64,000 nucleotides of DNA from Apostichopus japonicus (GCF_037975245.1 NC_092561.1:5382001-5446000); one strand, 5' to 3'; counted from the first letter of the stretch, positions 36,201 through 47,895 are shown. The notes: a model not told the origin generated them from the sequence alone. Numbers and translations are program-made.

Positions 36201-38693
36201 AGAACCAGAAAGCCAACAGGAGGTGTATAGTGGGTCCTTGCAATCTTTCATATGAGAACATTTACGGTAAAACTATTGTACCTTACAGTGATAAAGTGGA
36301 TTTTCATATGTGTGAAGTTCATTCAAGCTTTACTTATAAAGTTATTTGTCATTAAAAGGTTTCCAGATCTTGACCTCTGTTGACCTCAAATGACATTTGA
36401 CCTCCACTGAAAAGAACAGGCACTTAATCTTCGATGACTGCAATCCACATACCAAAGTATGCAACACGTGTGAAGAAACTATGTTTATAAAGTTTCAGAC
36501 CTTGGCCTCTGTTGACATTGACCTCCATAGAGAAATCAGGATTATTTCAGTCAATGAGGTGAATCCACATACCATGTGTGAAAGCTCATCCATCAAAGCT
36601 TTACTTTTCAAGTTACTGTGTTTACAACATTTTCAGACCTTGTCCTCTAATATTTAACCTTTCCTGACCTTTGATCCTCAGAGCTTAAAATAGCTAATTC
36701 TTGTACTCACATAGGACAATCTGCATATCAAGTAAACAAGTTACAACACATCTACTGTGAGCTTTCATTTGTTTTCATACATTAAAACGTAATGACCCTC
36801 AACCGACCTTTAACCTCCACAAAAAACAAAGCAACGACTGTGTAATGAAACTAAAGAAAGTCTTGGGTCATTGTGACCCAAGACTGTGTAATGTCAGAAG
36901 AAGCATAAGAAACTAAAGAAAGACTTGGGTCATTGTGACCTCATTCAACGAATCTTTGTGTTTGAAAAATACAGAAAAATCAACTGTGAAAAGCAAAATG
37001 CACACTTCAAAACCTCTCCGTTTAGGGCCCACATTTGACTACCCATTCCCGAAAAAAGTATTAAATATTCAGATACTTGATAAAAGATATCGAGACAACA
37101 TAAAACATTTGCATAAATTTGCGATGGTATCTTACCATTTAGACCCCTCCTTGATCTTTCAGCCCGGCGCTCTCTGAATATTAAGGAGGTCGGTCTACTG
37201 GTCCTTCTGTCTGAGCCCTCTGAAGAGGCTAGCGAGCCGTTGGATTCCCTCAGACCGTGAGGAACAGATCGAGGTCTTTCGCTTCGAGGGATCGGACCGT
37301 ACAAGATTTGAGAATCGCTGAAGTTACCTGAGCTGCGAAGGTGGATGCCCCTCCGTATGTCTATCACCATCTTCCTACGTTCGGTTTCGTTTAATGAAAG
37401 AGTGTAATTGCTGCTGATGTCGCTGGACGAGGCCCAATCCCGCATGGAGGCCGAGTCGGAGGCCCCCGCGGCGCTCTCGTCGGTCGGGGTGGGGACGTTT
37501 TTCTTCGACCGCCTCTTGAACGGCCAACGCCTCGAGTGTTTGTCTTTGGATTCGCTGCGATTCAGGGACTTGTTCTTCTCCGACGATTTGCTTTCGTCCG
37601 ACGTCTTCTTCCTGTCCAACGAACTTCTCTTCTCTGAGCTCTTGTTTCTCTCCAGGGATTTGTTCCGCTCAGCGGTGGTGCTCGGCGAGCCCCTCGGAGA
37701 CGGTTCGTCTCTAGATTTCTTGTTGTCCTTACGACTGAATGTCCGTTTTAATCTGGAAGTGAACCCTGTCTTTTTCATCTCGGAGTGGACCTCTTCCTTT
37801 GCACACGATGGGGAATAGCTGTCCTCGTCTGCAACGACAATCGTCTTCCTCTGCGTGCTGGGAGACCGCATTATCCGTTTGGCTTTTTCCAGAATGCTCT
37901 TCTTTCGCTTGACATCCTTCCTCTCCTTCCTCTGGTGATCTCTGGTCAGGGTCAAAGACCCGTTCTCTAGAGTTTCAATCTCTGCCTCGCTGACTCTCTG
38001 AACGTGGAGTCGCAATGTCGAAGGAGCGGACCTGCTCTTCCCCACCTCTGGGGAAGAGAGCTCGTCGTCTGCGATGTTATCAGCCCCCGAGAGCTCTACC
38101 TCTAATGTGTTTTCCATCGCCCATACATAACTCTCGTGGCCCCGAGGTAAGACCGTTCGCTCCGACCTGTCCCTCAGTTTCACCTCCGTCTTGTCGTTCG
38201 TTTCGCTGGTCTCCTCTCGTATTTCCTGCCTCTGCACCACGGTGACCGTGTTCCTGGTGGGCCTGGATTTTTTCCGCCTCTTCTCCCTCTCAAAGTACTC
38301 TTTGGTTAGAACTGCATCGTTTAAACTTTTACTCCTTCTCTTCAGGAACATTTCCATGACTTTAACGGTGTCCGCTCTCACCTGCGGTAGACTACTCTCC
38401 TTCCTCATACTGTGGGGTACCTTGGGAGAGGAGGGGCATGTCTTCTCCGCCTTGGGGGAATTATCTTTGGGTTTGTACTTCCGAGCCTTTAATGTTCCCG
38501 AATTTGAAGACAGAGGTGAATCCGCTGGGGAAGCTATTGCACAGTCTACCTCCGTAGTTATCGGAGGGGTGATGTCCCCAGCGTCCATGAACTCGATGCT
38601 GTCGTCTAGCCCCGTGATGGACTCCATCGTGGCTGTCGGTGGGGTCCTAATCGGGGTCTGTGCCCCTACGACTATGTCTGGAGTGGTAGCCAT
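31987..38693 (-). CDS. Bcl-2 family protein with BH3, BH1-like and BH2 motifs, Bcl-G (BCL2L14)-like, six coding exons
   Basis: CDS exons on the minus strand are 38693-37136, 36153-35920, 35604-35362, 34667-34606, 32905-32639 and 32043-31987. Phases are 1, 1, 1, 0, 0, total 2421 nt, 806 residues. Residues 1-519 are charged, Ser-rich and probably disordered. BH3 is near 618-634 (RLAQIGDQV, with the LxxxGD core at 624-629). A degenerate BH1-like helix lies near 731-759. BH2 is FAAWIDSQGGW at 778-788, with an intron directly after the Trp. The C-terminus is acidic (ESDSEDSVQESEID) with no membrane anchor. Bcl-2 proteins control mitochondrial cell death. A long N-terminal extension, BH3 plus BH2 and no tail match Bcl-G, though the human protein is only 327 residues. 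Whether it promotes or blocks death cannot be read from sequence. The frame stays open upstream to an acceptor at 38734, so more N-terminal exons are possible. Confidence 0.85.
32639..32905 (-). CDS. Exon 5, BH1/BH2 core
   Basis: 267 nt, phase 0 to 0, acceptor CACCTTGCAG, donor GTAAGT. Residues 700-788 form the helical Bcl-2 core (YVTFQEAVQSL, LALVFHFTKQACKLAQAF, then FAAWIDSQGGW). The canonical Asn-Trp-Gly-Arg of BH1 is reduced to NPG. The exon ends exactly after the BH2 Trp, near where many Bcl-2 family genes have an intron. Confidence 0.9.
33233..33281. repeat. TA microsatellite in intron 5
   Basis: About 49 bp of uninterrupted TA. The matching place in the left arm (near 5665) has only a few TA units, so the run expanded after the duplication or was lost there. 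Confidence 0.9.
34606..34667 (-). CDS. Exon 4, small phase-changing exon
   Basis: 62 nt between ACCTACAG and GTAAGA. It reads SDLNDAIGSRIRRTVDGVSR after a split Thr codon, and changes phase from 1 to 0. Without it exons 3 and 5 are out of frame, and it is conserved in the plus-strand copy, so it is well supported despite its size. Confidence 0.82.
35362..35604 (-). CDS. Exon 3, BH3 exon
   Basis: 243 nt, phase 1 to 1, acceptor TTGTCTACAG, donor GTAAGT. Residues 598-678 include FFKRIADRLAQIGDQVVQEY. LAQIGD fits the BH3 core of Leu, three residues, Gly-Asp, and looks most like the BID/BAK type. The plus-strand copy has this exon twice. Confidence 0.88.
35920..36153 (-). CDS. Exon 2 of the Bcl-2 family gene
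   Basis: 234 nt, phase 1 to 1, between acceptor TTTTCTCGGTAG and donor GTGAGG. It encodes residues 520-597, which are acidic and Ser-rich (GEENTGDEDPSRRVSRTS), with an internal MSLSMASDLEAQG. Confidence 0.85.
36370..36830. repeat. Degenerate tandem repeat, about 125 bp units (TGACCTC words)
   Basis: Three or more units share TTTCAGACCTTG, GTTGACCTC, TTTGACCTCCA and GCAATCCACATACCA-like words. The left arm ends inside this array (near 1580). Confidence 0.6.
36860..36884. repeat. Small perfect hairpin with a nearby partial direct copy
   Basis: GTCTTGGGTCA, loop TTG, TGACCCAAGAC gives an 11-bp stem. AAACTAAAGAAAG plus CTTGGGTCATTGTGACC occurs again near 36911-36940. It lies in intron 1. Confidence 0.7.
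37136..38693 (-). CDS. Exon 1 (coding part), charged Ser-rich N-terminal region
   Basis: The 1558-nt exon ends at donor GTAAGA with phase 1. The encoded 519 residues have Thr/Pro-rich starts (TPIRTPPTATME), a basic helix-prone segment near 110-150 (VKVMEMFLKRRSKSL), and an internally repetitive Lys/Ser/Arg block near 340-410 (ERNKSLERNKSSEKRSS). A more conserved-looking stretch, NETERRKMVIDIRRGIHLRS, lies near 440-460. The higher GC and CpG content compared with the surroundings supports coding. No copy exists on the plus-strand gene. The start ATG is followed by a good frame, but no in-frame stop separates it from the acceptor at 38734. Confidence 0.85.
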
Positions 38694-38939
38694 AACTAAT
38701 GGTATACTAAGGGACCTCCAAACTTTACTTGAATCTGTAAGAAGATGGTAGATATGAAAAAAAAAAAAGGGTTAAGTCAAGTTATTTACCAATGCTAAAT
38801 AATAAAGAAACAGAGAAAATGTGCTTCTAAATGAGATGAAATGGAACTTTTCAGCATATTTTGACCATTTTTTCATTATTTTCCCAAGTTTCAAGCCCAA
38901 ACTTACATTTTTATTTGATAATTTTTGGTAAAAACCTTC

Positions 38940-39170
38940 ACAACTCACTGGAATCTTTCAACAGTTGTCAAGAGCTCTACACACTTTGGATGGTAGAAAG
39001 AGGGAAGTAGACCAGAATGGGATGGTAGAAAGAGGGAAGTAGACCAGAATGGGTTGGTCCACGGAAGAGAATAGGTGAAAGCAAATTTACCACGTGCTCT
39101 AGAAAACATTACAGTGAGAACGCAAGATTTGTCAGGAGACAGGGAAGTTAGTAGGGAAGTAAAATTCCTT
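38940..39170 (+). repeat. Dispersed repeat family R copy with 33-bp tandem duplication
   Basis: GATGGTAGAAAGAGGGAAG followed by TAGACCAGAATGGG occurs twice in a row at 38988-39054. The surrounding sequence matches the family R copy at 55830-56000 (TTTGGATGGTAG, GACCAGAATGGG, GCTCTAGA, GGAGACAGG). Confidence 0.65.
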
Positions 39171-42110
39171 ATTTTATCCAGCATTTTCTGTGGGATTACA
39201 CTGACCCTTAATTATTCTACATAGGAAAAAGTCTTCACTGCTCAATGTGTTTTCTTTTCTTTCCCTATCCATTTACAGTACAAAGACTGGTGATTGAATT
39301 GCATGTATATATACAGAGTTCTTGAATGATATCAAACAGCTTAGGGCAATTAAACAATACACTTAAATATAATTATTGTAGTATGAAATGCCATACAAAA
39401 TCGAATATAAATTACTTCACCACTATTAAAATGGATCAGTGTGCATTCAAAGCTACTGTAGTCAACAAGGTCAGATCCCATGTATGCCACAACACTCACG
39501 TCTGAAAGGCTAATTTGCATAATAATCTGGAACGTGACCATGGTTTATGAACACTGAAAGCATGTATATGGAATTTAATTAGTAAAACAAAAGACGCTAG
39601 ATATGCCAAAATGGTCATAAGTAACTAAAACTGCTTTTTATTTTAAAATTTTATTAATTTTTGCAACATCTTTTAGCATGATAGACTTTATTACAATCTT
39701 CCTGGTCCAAAGCTTTCATGGTATATGATGCACTAAAAGCAAGATATGTCTTGGCAGAATTTTGATATCATCAAGCAATATTTCTCTAAAATAGGCTTCA
39801 CTTAAACAATAATCCCTTTGAACACTGAATAATCTTAAACTGCAGTTCTACTATATACTATACTGTCAATGCATATGAAATACTGTATGACCTTATTTCC
39901 TACACAAAGTCATATAACCCTCACACCTTGCCTATGAATACATAGGACATATGATGTTCTCCTACTGAGTTAAACAAACAACCCTGTTTGTTATTCTAAG
40001 TAATCTGTGTTTACCAAAGAGACAGGAGCAATAAATTTCACAAGGATTCTCTGAACGGTGCTGGTATTCATCGAATAGTACGTGTGATAAGTAATACAAC
40101 TGGGCAAATTATATCGTTTGTACATTATATCAGAAAAGCTACCACTTTTTTAATTATTTAACCACGACGTGCAACGGTATAGTCTTGGTTATTTGTCCCC
40201 GAGTCGAGACTATTGCGCAATAAACAAGACTAACATCAAATATTGATTCATGAAGCTGCCTTCTCAAGGAAAGTTAAATTCTTTTTTCATCAGCAAAGGA
40301 CAAAGAAGAAGAAAAAAAGACAATTTCACACTGAGTAATACTGCAATGGAGTAAAAATAAACATTTAGGTATTGCAAAATAATAGGATTAAGACTGCAAC
40401 CTGCAAAATAATACGATGCACAGTGGTTTTCTTATTCGTTTGACCGCCATGGGTACCAGTGGGGGGTGCCATGCCATAGCTGCCCCCCCAAAAAATAACC
40501 AGTTTAAAGCTTTGCCAAAGATAGCGCCATTCTACATCTAAGCCTCCTTCCATTAAAAAAATTTCCCCTTAAACACCTCCCCTGTACAGGATGACAAAGG
40601 GGGTATCCCCCGGGTGCCAACTGTTCTAGGTGCATCACTGTCGTGTCATCTACTACAAAACTATGGCAGTCTCGGCTCAAGAAGCTCACTTTATCTTTGA
40701 AAATTGGTTTTGAAAAGGAAGCATTAAAAAACAAATGAAGCTTTTAATAGTTTGAGCTTCTGTCATATTTTGTCCATTTTCTTTATATACTTTCTTCTTT
40801 CTTTTATCTTTTTCTTTTATTTTTCATAATTACCCATGTGAAAACAGAGGAAACAGTTCTAAAAAACAATTAATAAATGTAATATGAAAGAAAAAGAAAA
40901 GCTTCCCTGGAGAAGCATCACATTTGTACACTTGAAAAAAAACAAGATGAAAAAAATCATCAAGTAAATAGAAATAGATGCTGTAGGTTGTATAAACCCA
41001 AAATAGTATCTAAACTTCAAGATTCAAGTGATTCTATTTTTTTTTTTTTTAAATTTATTCCAGTATAAATTTAAATTTATATATGATAAGAAGTACAGTA
41101 TATTGTCATAAATATTCTTAATTTCTTTGTACACAAGGCAATTAATTCTGTATGCATTTAACAAACCTTTTCACAACAGTGCGAAAACACAAAAAACGAG
41201 CACAAAAAAAAGAAAAACAAAGTAAGAAATAAATATAGGCTACCACAAAAAGCAAACACAATTCTAAAATCCATTCATACAGAATACCTTTCTACAGACA
41301 GACAATTTTATCTAATACCTTTCTCAAAATCCAGTTCTCTGTCGGAAACAAGCCGCATCACAATAATTTTCTTTCCACCATGTATGGGTTTATATAATGT
41401 AAGTATCTTTGGGTACAGAGCTGTACTTCAGTTGTTCACCCTTTGGCTTCTTCACTGAGACTGATGTGTGTTACACCTAAATCCCAGATAATAACATCTA
41501 ACACCATACAGACCTATAACAGTAGGTACACTATCATAATAGGAACCTCGATGACCTCACAAGCTAAATACAGCCACAGAGATCAACACAGGATCAATAC
41601 ATTCCACAGGGGAGTCCCCCACAGGTAGTTGAAATCAACACTGTGTAACAGCCAATTCATTTAAGCAGGTGTAATTGTGCGTGTTGTAACAAAGGTGTGA
41701 ACATGGTTTGTGTCATCTTGAGTCACCTTGTTGACAACTACTAAGTTGGTACATGTTGAGAAAAAGCTCCTCCAAGATTGACATTGTCTCCATATCCCTG
41801 GTTTGTAACAAGAGGATAGATAACAACTAGGATCTAATAGAGGATCCGTTATTTGATGACATAAATATTTAGATATATGATTCATGGAACAAACAAACTC
41901 CAACAATCCTTGGGAGGATTGAGTGAGTGAGTGAGTGGGGGGCAAAGTGCTAAAATGTTACCAGTTAATAGGCTAAGTAATTTGGAAAGTGTAGTGTAGT
42001 AGCATCCAAAGGGATGGGTGAGAGAGGAGTGGTCTTTAATACTATTTACTATGTGATGACTGACAACTAAATCATGTGAAGATATACTGTATATTCCAAA
42101 ATGTACTGGT
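39171..42110. other. No gene seen; probable upstream or intron sequence of the Bcl-2 family gene
   Basis: AT-rich with poly-T near 41035-41051. No coding exon or bounded element is supported. Confidence 0.4.
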
Positions 42111-42114
42111 TTGG

Positions 42115-42410
42115 ATATTTACGAGTGTCCAGCTAACCTGTCTCCCCACAACCTTAGCACTCTCGTTCTAGCGTGTCTAGAATAACTGGTAACCTTTTTA
42201 ACACTCTGCGCCCTCTATGGTCGGAACCCTTCCCCCCCCCCCCTCTATACCCTTCCTTTTCATTCTACCACCCAAAGTGTCTACATCGTTCCTCTTCTGT
42301 GCAGATTGAATATCAACTAAATTCGATTGGAGCTGTTTGCCTAAAAGCATTTTCTGGAAGTAGGAAAACTATTATAGGGGAGACAGGTTAAGGGAGGAGT
42401 GAAGTAAATA
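42115..42410 (-). repeat. Dispersed repeat family R copy
   Basis: The complement contains CTAGAACGAGAGTGCTAAGG, GTGGGGAGACAGGTTAGC and GGTGGTAGAATGAAAAGGAAG. A further GGGGAGACAGGTTAAG lies at 42378-42393 on the plus strand. Confidence 0.65.
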
Positions 42411-45400
42411 TATGGCCCTTCTCTTTCAGTTTCTCCTTGCTACCACAAGCTTCATTTATTGTATGTACTGGTTTACCACTAGCATCATTTACAGTATGTA
42501 CTGGTTTCATCACTGAAAATATACCAGTAGTATCTAAACAACTTTAATGAAAGTCTGCAAAAGCCAGTCTTGATAACTTGTCACCTGATTGTAAAGAAAA
42601 CTGTATCAAAATGAACTTTGGGACTGATGGTGATCTACGTACAGTACATCAAGATGTAATTAATACACAAAATTTAAACTTGAAAAGTGAATTCTCTGGA
42701 AAACGGATTTCACAAATGGGGACAAAAGGTTTTAGCAATAGGTGAACCAGTTTGCATGTACGGTGAGGCTAAGAATTATCAAATCGCAATTTGATTTTAT
42801 TTAAAAAAAAAAAAATTCCTCCTCCACAATTCATCTACATTTCGAATTCTGACAATGGAGCACATTTTTAAGTAACTTTTTTGATGATGTTTCGATGACA
42901 TCCAGCAACGAGGTAGTTTGTTATGCTTGACTTTGTCATTTTTTATTTGAAATGAGCTATAAGTACAGACATTTTTAACATTTTCTGATTAATATTGTTT
43001 AAATGTGTTTATTAATACTGTGAATTGTGTCCAGGCCCCAGAATCTTGACAGTTGAAGGGAATTCAATAATGAATTTCTGTTTTCTTTGTGTTTTGTTTT
43101 GTTCAAGAACATGACATGTCTGTTGCGAGGTATAGTTGTTGGCCCTGGCAGTACTACAGTAAGATTTAAGTAAGACCTGTATGATACATGTATTTATATA
43201 TAGCATGGAGAATTTTTTTCAGTGGAAACATTGCTGCATACATAATCAATGTGGTGCTGCCATGTTCAATTATTATCATCAATTTTGGACACTTTAGAAT
43301 TTTAAGCAGAATGAGAAAACTCAGTAACCTTTTACTCGGGGACACAAACATCTATGAGTGTGTTTTAGATTCTTAGCGTGATCCATTACCATCTTCTGCT
43401 GTGCACATTACATTACTCCAGAATTTCGGTACAAATCATGTCCCGAAAGACGAAAATCTTCATGAGACAACAGGCAACTGTGAGTGATATACATAGTACA
43501 GCAAAGAAAACTTAAAAAATGACCTATGACCTAATCTATGGAATAAAATAAAACTCCAAAATGAGTACTGGTATTCCGTAAGAGACAGATTTGGATCTCT
43601 TGTTGACAAACCATGAGTGTTTGTATTTGTTAAGGGATATTTCCCAAATATTTGTTGATCAGTCAGCTAACAGGCTATTGCTAATTATAACAGGAGGACA
43701 CATGGAAGCTAAACATTATTCAGATGACTCACACTAAATAATTATATATATGATGCTAAAATTAGTACAAAAAAGACTTCCCTTATAACCAATGATCAAA
43801 ACACGCCATAAAAGGCAGAAAGATGATTCAAGCACCAAAATCAAAATTTATGCAATACAGACGGGAAAAATATGAAATATATATATTACGATATGACACC
43901 AAAAGAAAAAAATAAAGGGGGGGAGGAAAGGGGACAGAGGACGACAAAAACGAAGATATACTGAAATTAAAATCTTGTGAAGAAATTACCTCGATGTCCC
44001 AATGATACACTCGGGTTACAAACACTTCCCACAAAATTCATATTAATAATCAGAGTTTACAAGACACTTCCTTGTATGGCATATATAGAATTTCCTTCCT
44101 CGCAGCCGGCGTAAACAGAACAGATCGCTGCAAAAATGACACGTTCAGACACGCGAGCCGATAAAATTGTCAGCCTTATTTTCTGAGGCATGAGTCAACA
44201 ATTGAACTCATATTAGGTAAATGCAGTAGTTACCCTAAATTTCAACACACTCTGCTTTCACACAGCTGCTAATGTTTACTTCCTTTAGAAAAACACCACA
44301 GACAATAGAAAAAAATAATCTCTTCCTCTGAACACAACAACAAGGCATCTCTTCGACACAACGTCAATGAAATGACTTCACTCCATTTCAAAAACAGTTT
44401 TGGAAATGAAAGTATTGATCCAGCCAGAGAGAGAGAGCGACTCCACCTCTGTCTATCGTCAAACAATGCGTGATGACGGAACAATTGAAATACAACAGAG
44501 GCTTGACAGGCAGCAGGCTGCTTGTGTGAATCACTATCACCAAAGGTTGGATATTGTCTGCTGTGATACATGTGTTGAAATGGCCATGCAAGGTTATCAA
44601 TGATGGTCTTATATAGGTCGCCAAGGTCTGTGTAGTTGAAGGTTGTCACGACCATACTCTAGCTCGCTGGAAAAACAATGACATTGTGCAACCTCTTCTT
44701 GACCTTGGGAAAATGATGATGCATCCTCCATGTGCAGTTCAGAGGAATCTAAAAATTCTTTCTTTGACTTGTTAACATGTAGTTTGTTATTCTGTGATGT
44801 GCTTGCTTTAGGAAAGCAAAAGAAAACCCTTTTGTCGGAACGGATTGCCAAAGAGCTTGTTACGTAGAAAACGTTGGCCTTTTTTTAGTGGGTTTGGTTC
44901 ACTAAGTTTGGAGACGAGAGGGCATACAGAGGTTAACATGCAAACCATGAAATACAAGACATTTCAATGTATTTGCTCTATGGGTGTTAATCTTGCTGTA
45001 GCCTCCATTCAACTATTTTTCTTCTTTATTATTATTATCATTACATAAGTGTAGTTAAACATATTATGTGTGAGTAGTATGACTGTATACCTTGTCAAGC
45101 CACAAGGTTAAAGGTCATTCAATCAAGGTTGGTGATTGCATAATTCTCTATTCCCCATTACAATCATTTCATGTCAGATTTTAGAGGTCAAAGGTCAATT
45201 TATCAATAAGCAAGATGTTGTGCAAATTACATCATTTGTTAATTTGTTTTATAACTATCAAAGAAATAATAGGGTATTTTGAACCTTTTCAAACTTTCAA
45301 TGTGCAAGGGCGATCAAGACTGTAACTAGTGTAAACGCTCTTGGGATTAGGCAGCCCGAGATACTTGACTTGGCACTTTCACTTCCCCATAAACAGGCAC

Positions 45401-46500
45401 AGAAGTATATATTCCAACATACTGGACAAAGCCCTAGCTCACAGTGATTGGTAAACAAGCAGTGTGACCTTTTCATGGTTGCATAAATTCTCAAGTCCTG
45501 TTCGTTGTTGATGCAACTTGCTTTCCTTAAATTTATCGACACGTACGAGTTCAGCCTTATTACCTCACCGGGGATAAAACAGGATCCCAGGTGATGCTCT
45601 TTGCATAATTCTCAAAAGTGACCATGGGCTTCAGTCGTGTATTAAAATTTTGGAAGCTCTTAATTATTTTTCTCTGAGTTGCTTAACTAGTAATAACCTA
45701 TCTATGATTGCACAACAATCTGAAATGTCAGTGACTGGACCCCACACTGTGCATTTGTAACAGACACTATATGCCAGCCACAGAGTTCATTATAGAACTC
45801 TGCAACTTGACTACGAAGCCCACCGTAACAGTGGGATCATATTTAGTTGGAATAGGCCTCCCCCACATCTAACTGTAAAATATGACATTAACATAAACAT
45901 GTGTAGTACGCTATATATCTTGACTAAATATAGATTTGGCAGAGTCCCTATGACTTCCAATTTAAGAAGTCATGAATACTCATACAGATCTATTGCATAA
46001 TTCATTATGAATCAGTTTAGCACCATTTACGTATACTGTAGTAATTAGTGTGAGATATACATGTACATTACCTACTCATTATGTTAATGACATTAATGGC
46101 TGGTTAGCCGACAGTATGAGGGTCATTAGAATGTCGAAGGTCGCTTCACTATTTTGACATATTTGAGGATTTTGCTGTTGATATTCAATAGTCTGTAATG
46201 TCTAAAATTTTAATGCAAAAAAAATACACAGGCCTAGAATTCAATTAAATTGCTAACCAATGTAAAAGCCTTAAAATGCTATAAACTCAAGTTCCCACTA
46301 GCATATTCCTGTACTACAGAATATATTAGTGTATATGGATAGGCTAATGGTAGTAGCCCAAATGATACACATATATACTGATAGTAAGCAGTAAAACTGG
46401 GCTTACTCTAATAGGTACGAAAGTCATGTCATATTTTACTGGCCTATGTATGTTAGCAAACTACTCACGTGTTTATGTTCTTCATATCTAACTAGCAGAA
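42411..46500. other. No gene seen; one CpG-richer patch near 44090-44180
   Basis: No coding exon is supported. A patch with several CpG dinucleotides (AGCCGGCG, CACGCGAGCCG) at 44100-44165 stands out from the AT-rich surroundings. It could be a promoter or first exon of the minus-strand gene, but this is a guess. Confidence 0.3.
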
Positions 46501-46504
46501 ATAG

Positions 46505-46610
46505 GCATATGTATAGTACTGTATAGTACTGTACTGTATAGTACTGTACTGTATAGTACTGTACAGTACAGTGCTGTACGATACAGTACAGTTGCAGTGT
46601 ACAGTACCAT
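46505..46610. repeat. GTACTGTATA tandem repeat with inverted continuation
   Basis: GTATAGTACTGTACT units of about 20 bp are repeated four times. The sequence then turns to the complementary sense (GTACAGTACAG, GATACAGTACAG). The block is therefore largely self-complementary. Confidence 0.75.
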
Positions 46611-47580
46611 ACTGACTACAAAACAATTTAAAATGTCTTCTCATTGCTATATTATCATACAATTTTGGTGATCAACAGATATGATCACCAAATCAAATGC
46701 TGAGAAAAATTTATGTAGCAATGGAATCAACGAATTACCGTACAGTTGTTATATTACACATAAACTTACATTACGAACAGGCATTAATGTAGTAGCCAAA
46801 AATGAAAAATATATAGCCAATACCTCTCAAACAACCAAGGCTATATTACACAATGAATCAACCCTTACCTGGCACATATACTATGCATTTTAATGCTTTT
46901 TTCACCATGTCAATGAACTAATCCACCCACCCATGCAACTCTGTATGACACTAATAAAGGCTGTGAGGGCCAAGGTGAATGACCTAAACAACAATAACCT
47001 TCCCAATTATTATTATTATTATTAATCATCAGGCAATGCTTTGGTAAGTACAGTTGCACTATCATTCATTGAGTTCAAATTTACTTTCACTGTTTCACAC
47101 TTACAGTAGACCTGTAAAGGAACACTTTGGCACCGATAATAAACACAGGTATAAACTTCAACTAAAATAAATTCCAGGAAAAGGATGGTCAATGACCTCC
47201 TCATACCATTAACACAACATACAGTACTGATTGGGGTCAGGTAAAATGAAAAAAAAATTGTAATCAATATGCAGGCGGAAAAAACACACTATTGCATGAC
47301 ATGTTAAATTTATCGAGTTTTTAACCAGAGTACTGTAACTTCATTAAACTAAGCAAGAGGGGGGTGATCGTGACTAGTAATTTGCACTGATCTATATCAG
47401 AAAAGGTCAAGGACCTAATAAAGGTAAGTACTCAGAAAACAAAACAATGCATACCTAGTTTCTGTTCTTTCGTCTGCACAGAGGATATTAAACTATTAAG
47501 TAACCCATCTGTGTTAGTTTAAGTTTGTTTATGAATCAGGAAGCCTCACACAGTAGCTTATTTGAGATCCTATCCATGTT
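46611..47580. other. No gene seen
   Basis: AT-rich sequence with an ATT run near 47008-47025. A frame of 70 codons at 46681 has no recognisable motif. Confidence 0.4.
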
Positions 47581-47584
47581 AGAT

Positions 47585-47895
47585 GTTGGATAAACACCGG
47601 CATATTTCAAGCCTTCTCTTTTCGATTAGTGTTCAGAGGATTTCGAGGCAGGGGTGTGAATTCGCTCACATTCCTGCTCCCGGGACCGCCATTTAACATC
47701 CCCGTCCGACGGACGAGGGTGTATGCCCCAGCATCTGACCACTTTCTCAAGTACTGAGGTAGGCAAAGGCACCCCATTCGACATTACTGCAGTGTGTTCA
47801 CGTATCTACGACGATGATTCGTTTACTGGGCTGGATGATGAATCAAGCTGGAACATCAGCCAGACCACTGTAGTACTTAGCAAACTTCTTACACA
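47585..47895 (-). mobile_element. SINE-related repeat with conserved hairpin tail (possible)
   Basis: On the minus strand the order is TCGAATGGGGTGCCTTTGCC, GAGAAAGTGGTCAGATGCTG, CACCCTCGTCCGTCGGACGG and TTAAATGGCGGTCCCGGGAG. CGTCCGTCGGACG is a hairpin. A CGTCCTTCGGACGG-GTTAAA-GGTCCC tail is, as I recall, common to several invertebrate short retroelements. The GC content is above the local level. No tRNA head is visible. Confidence 0.5.

Larger units (their letters stand above)
29400..36565 (-). repeat. Inverted segmental duplication, right arm
   Basis: This is the reverse-complement partner of about 1580-9035. It holds exons 2-6 of the intact Bcl-2 family gene and about 2.6 kb beyond its stop codon. 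The boundary on the gene's 5' side lies in intron 1, so exon 1 is single-copy in this window. The other boundary, near 29400, is where the left arm gives way to the L1-like LINE. Confidence 0.9.

Noticed and set aside
37408-38751. Plus-strand frames of 136 and 186 codons
   Set aside because: They are antisense shadows of the GC-richer first coding exon of the minus-strand Bcl-2 family gene.
44269-44655. Minus-strand frame of 128 codons
   Set aside because: No domain, no conserved motif and no splice context; treated as chance.
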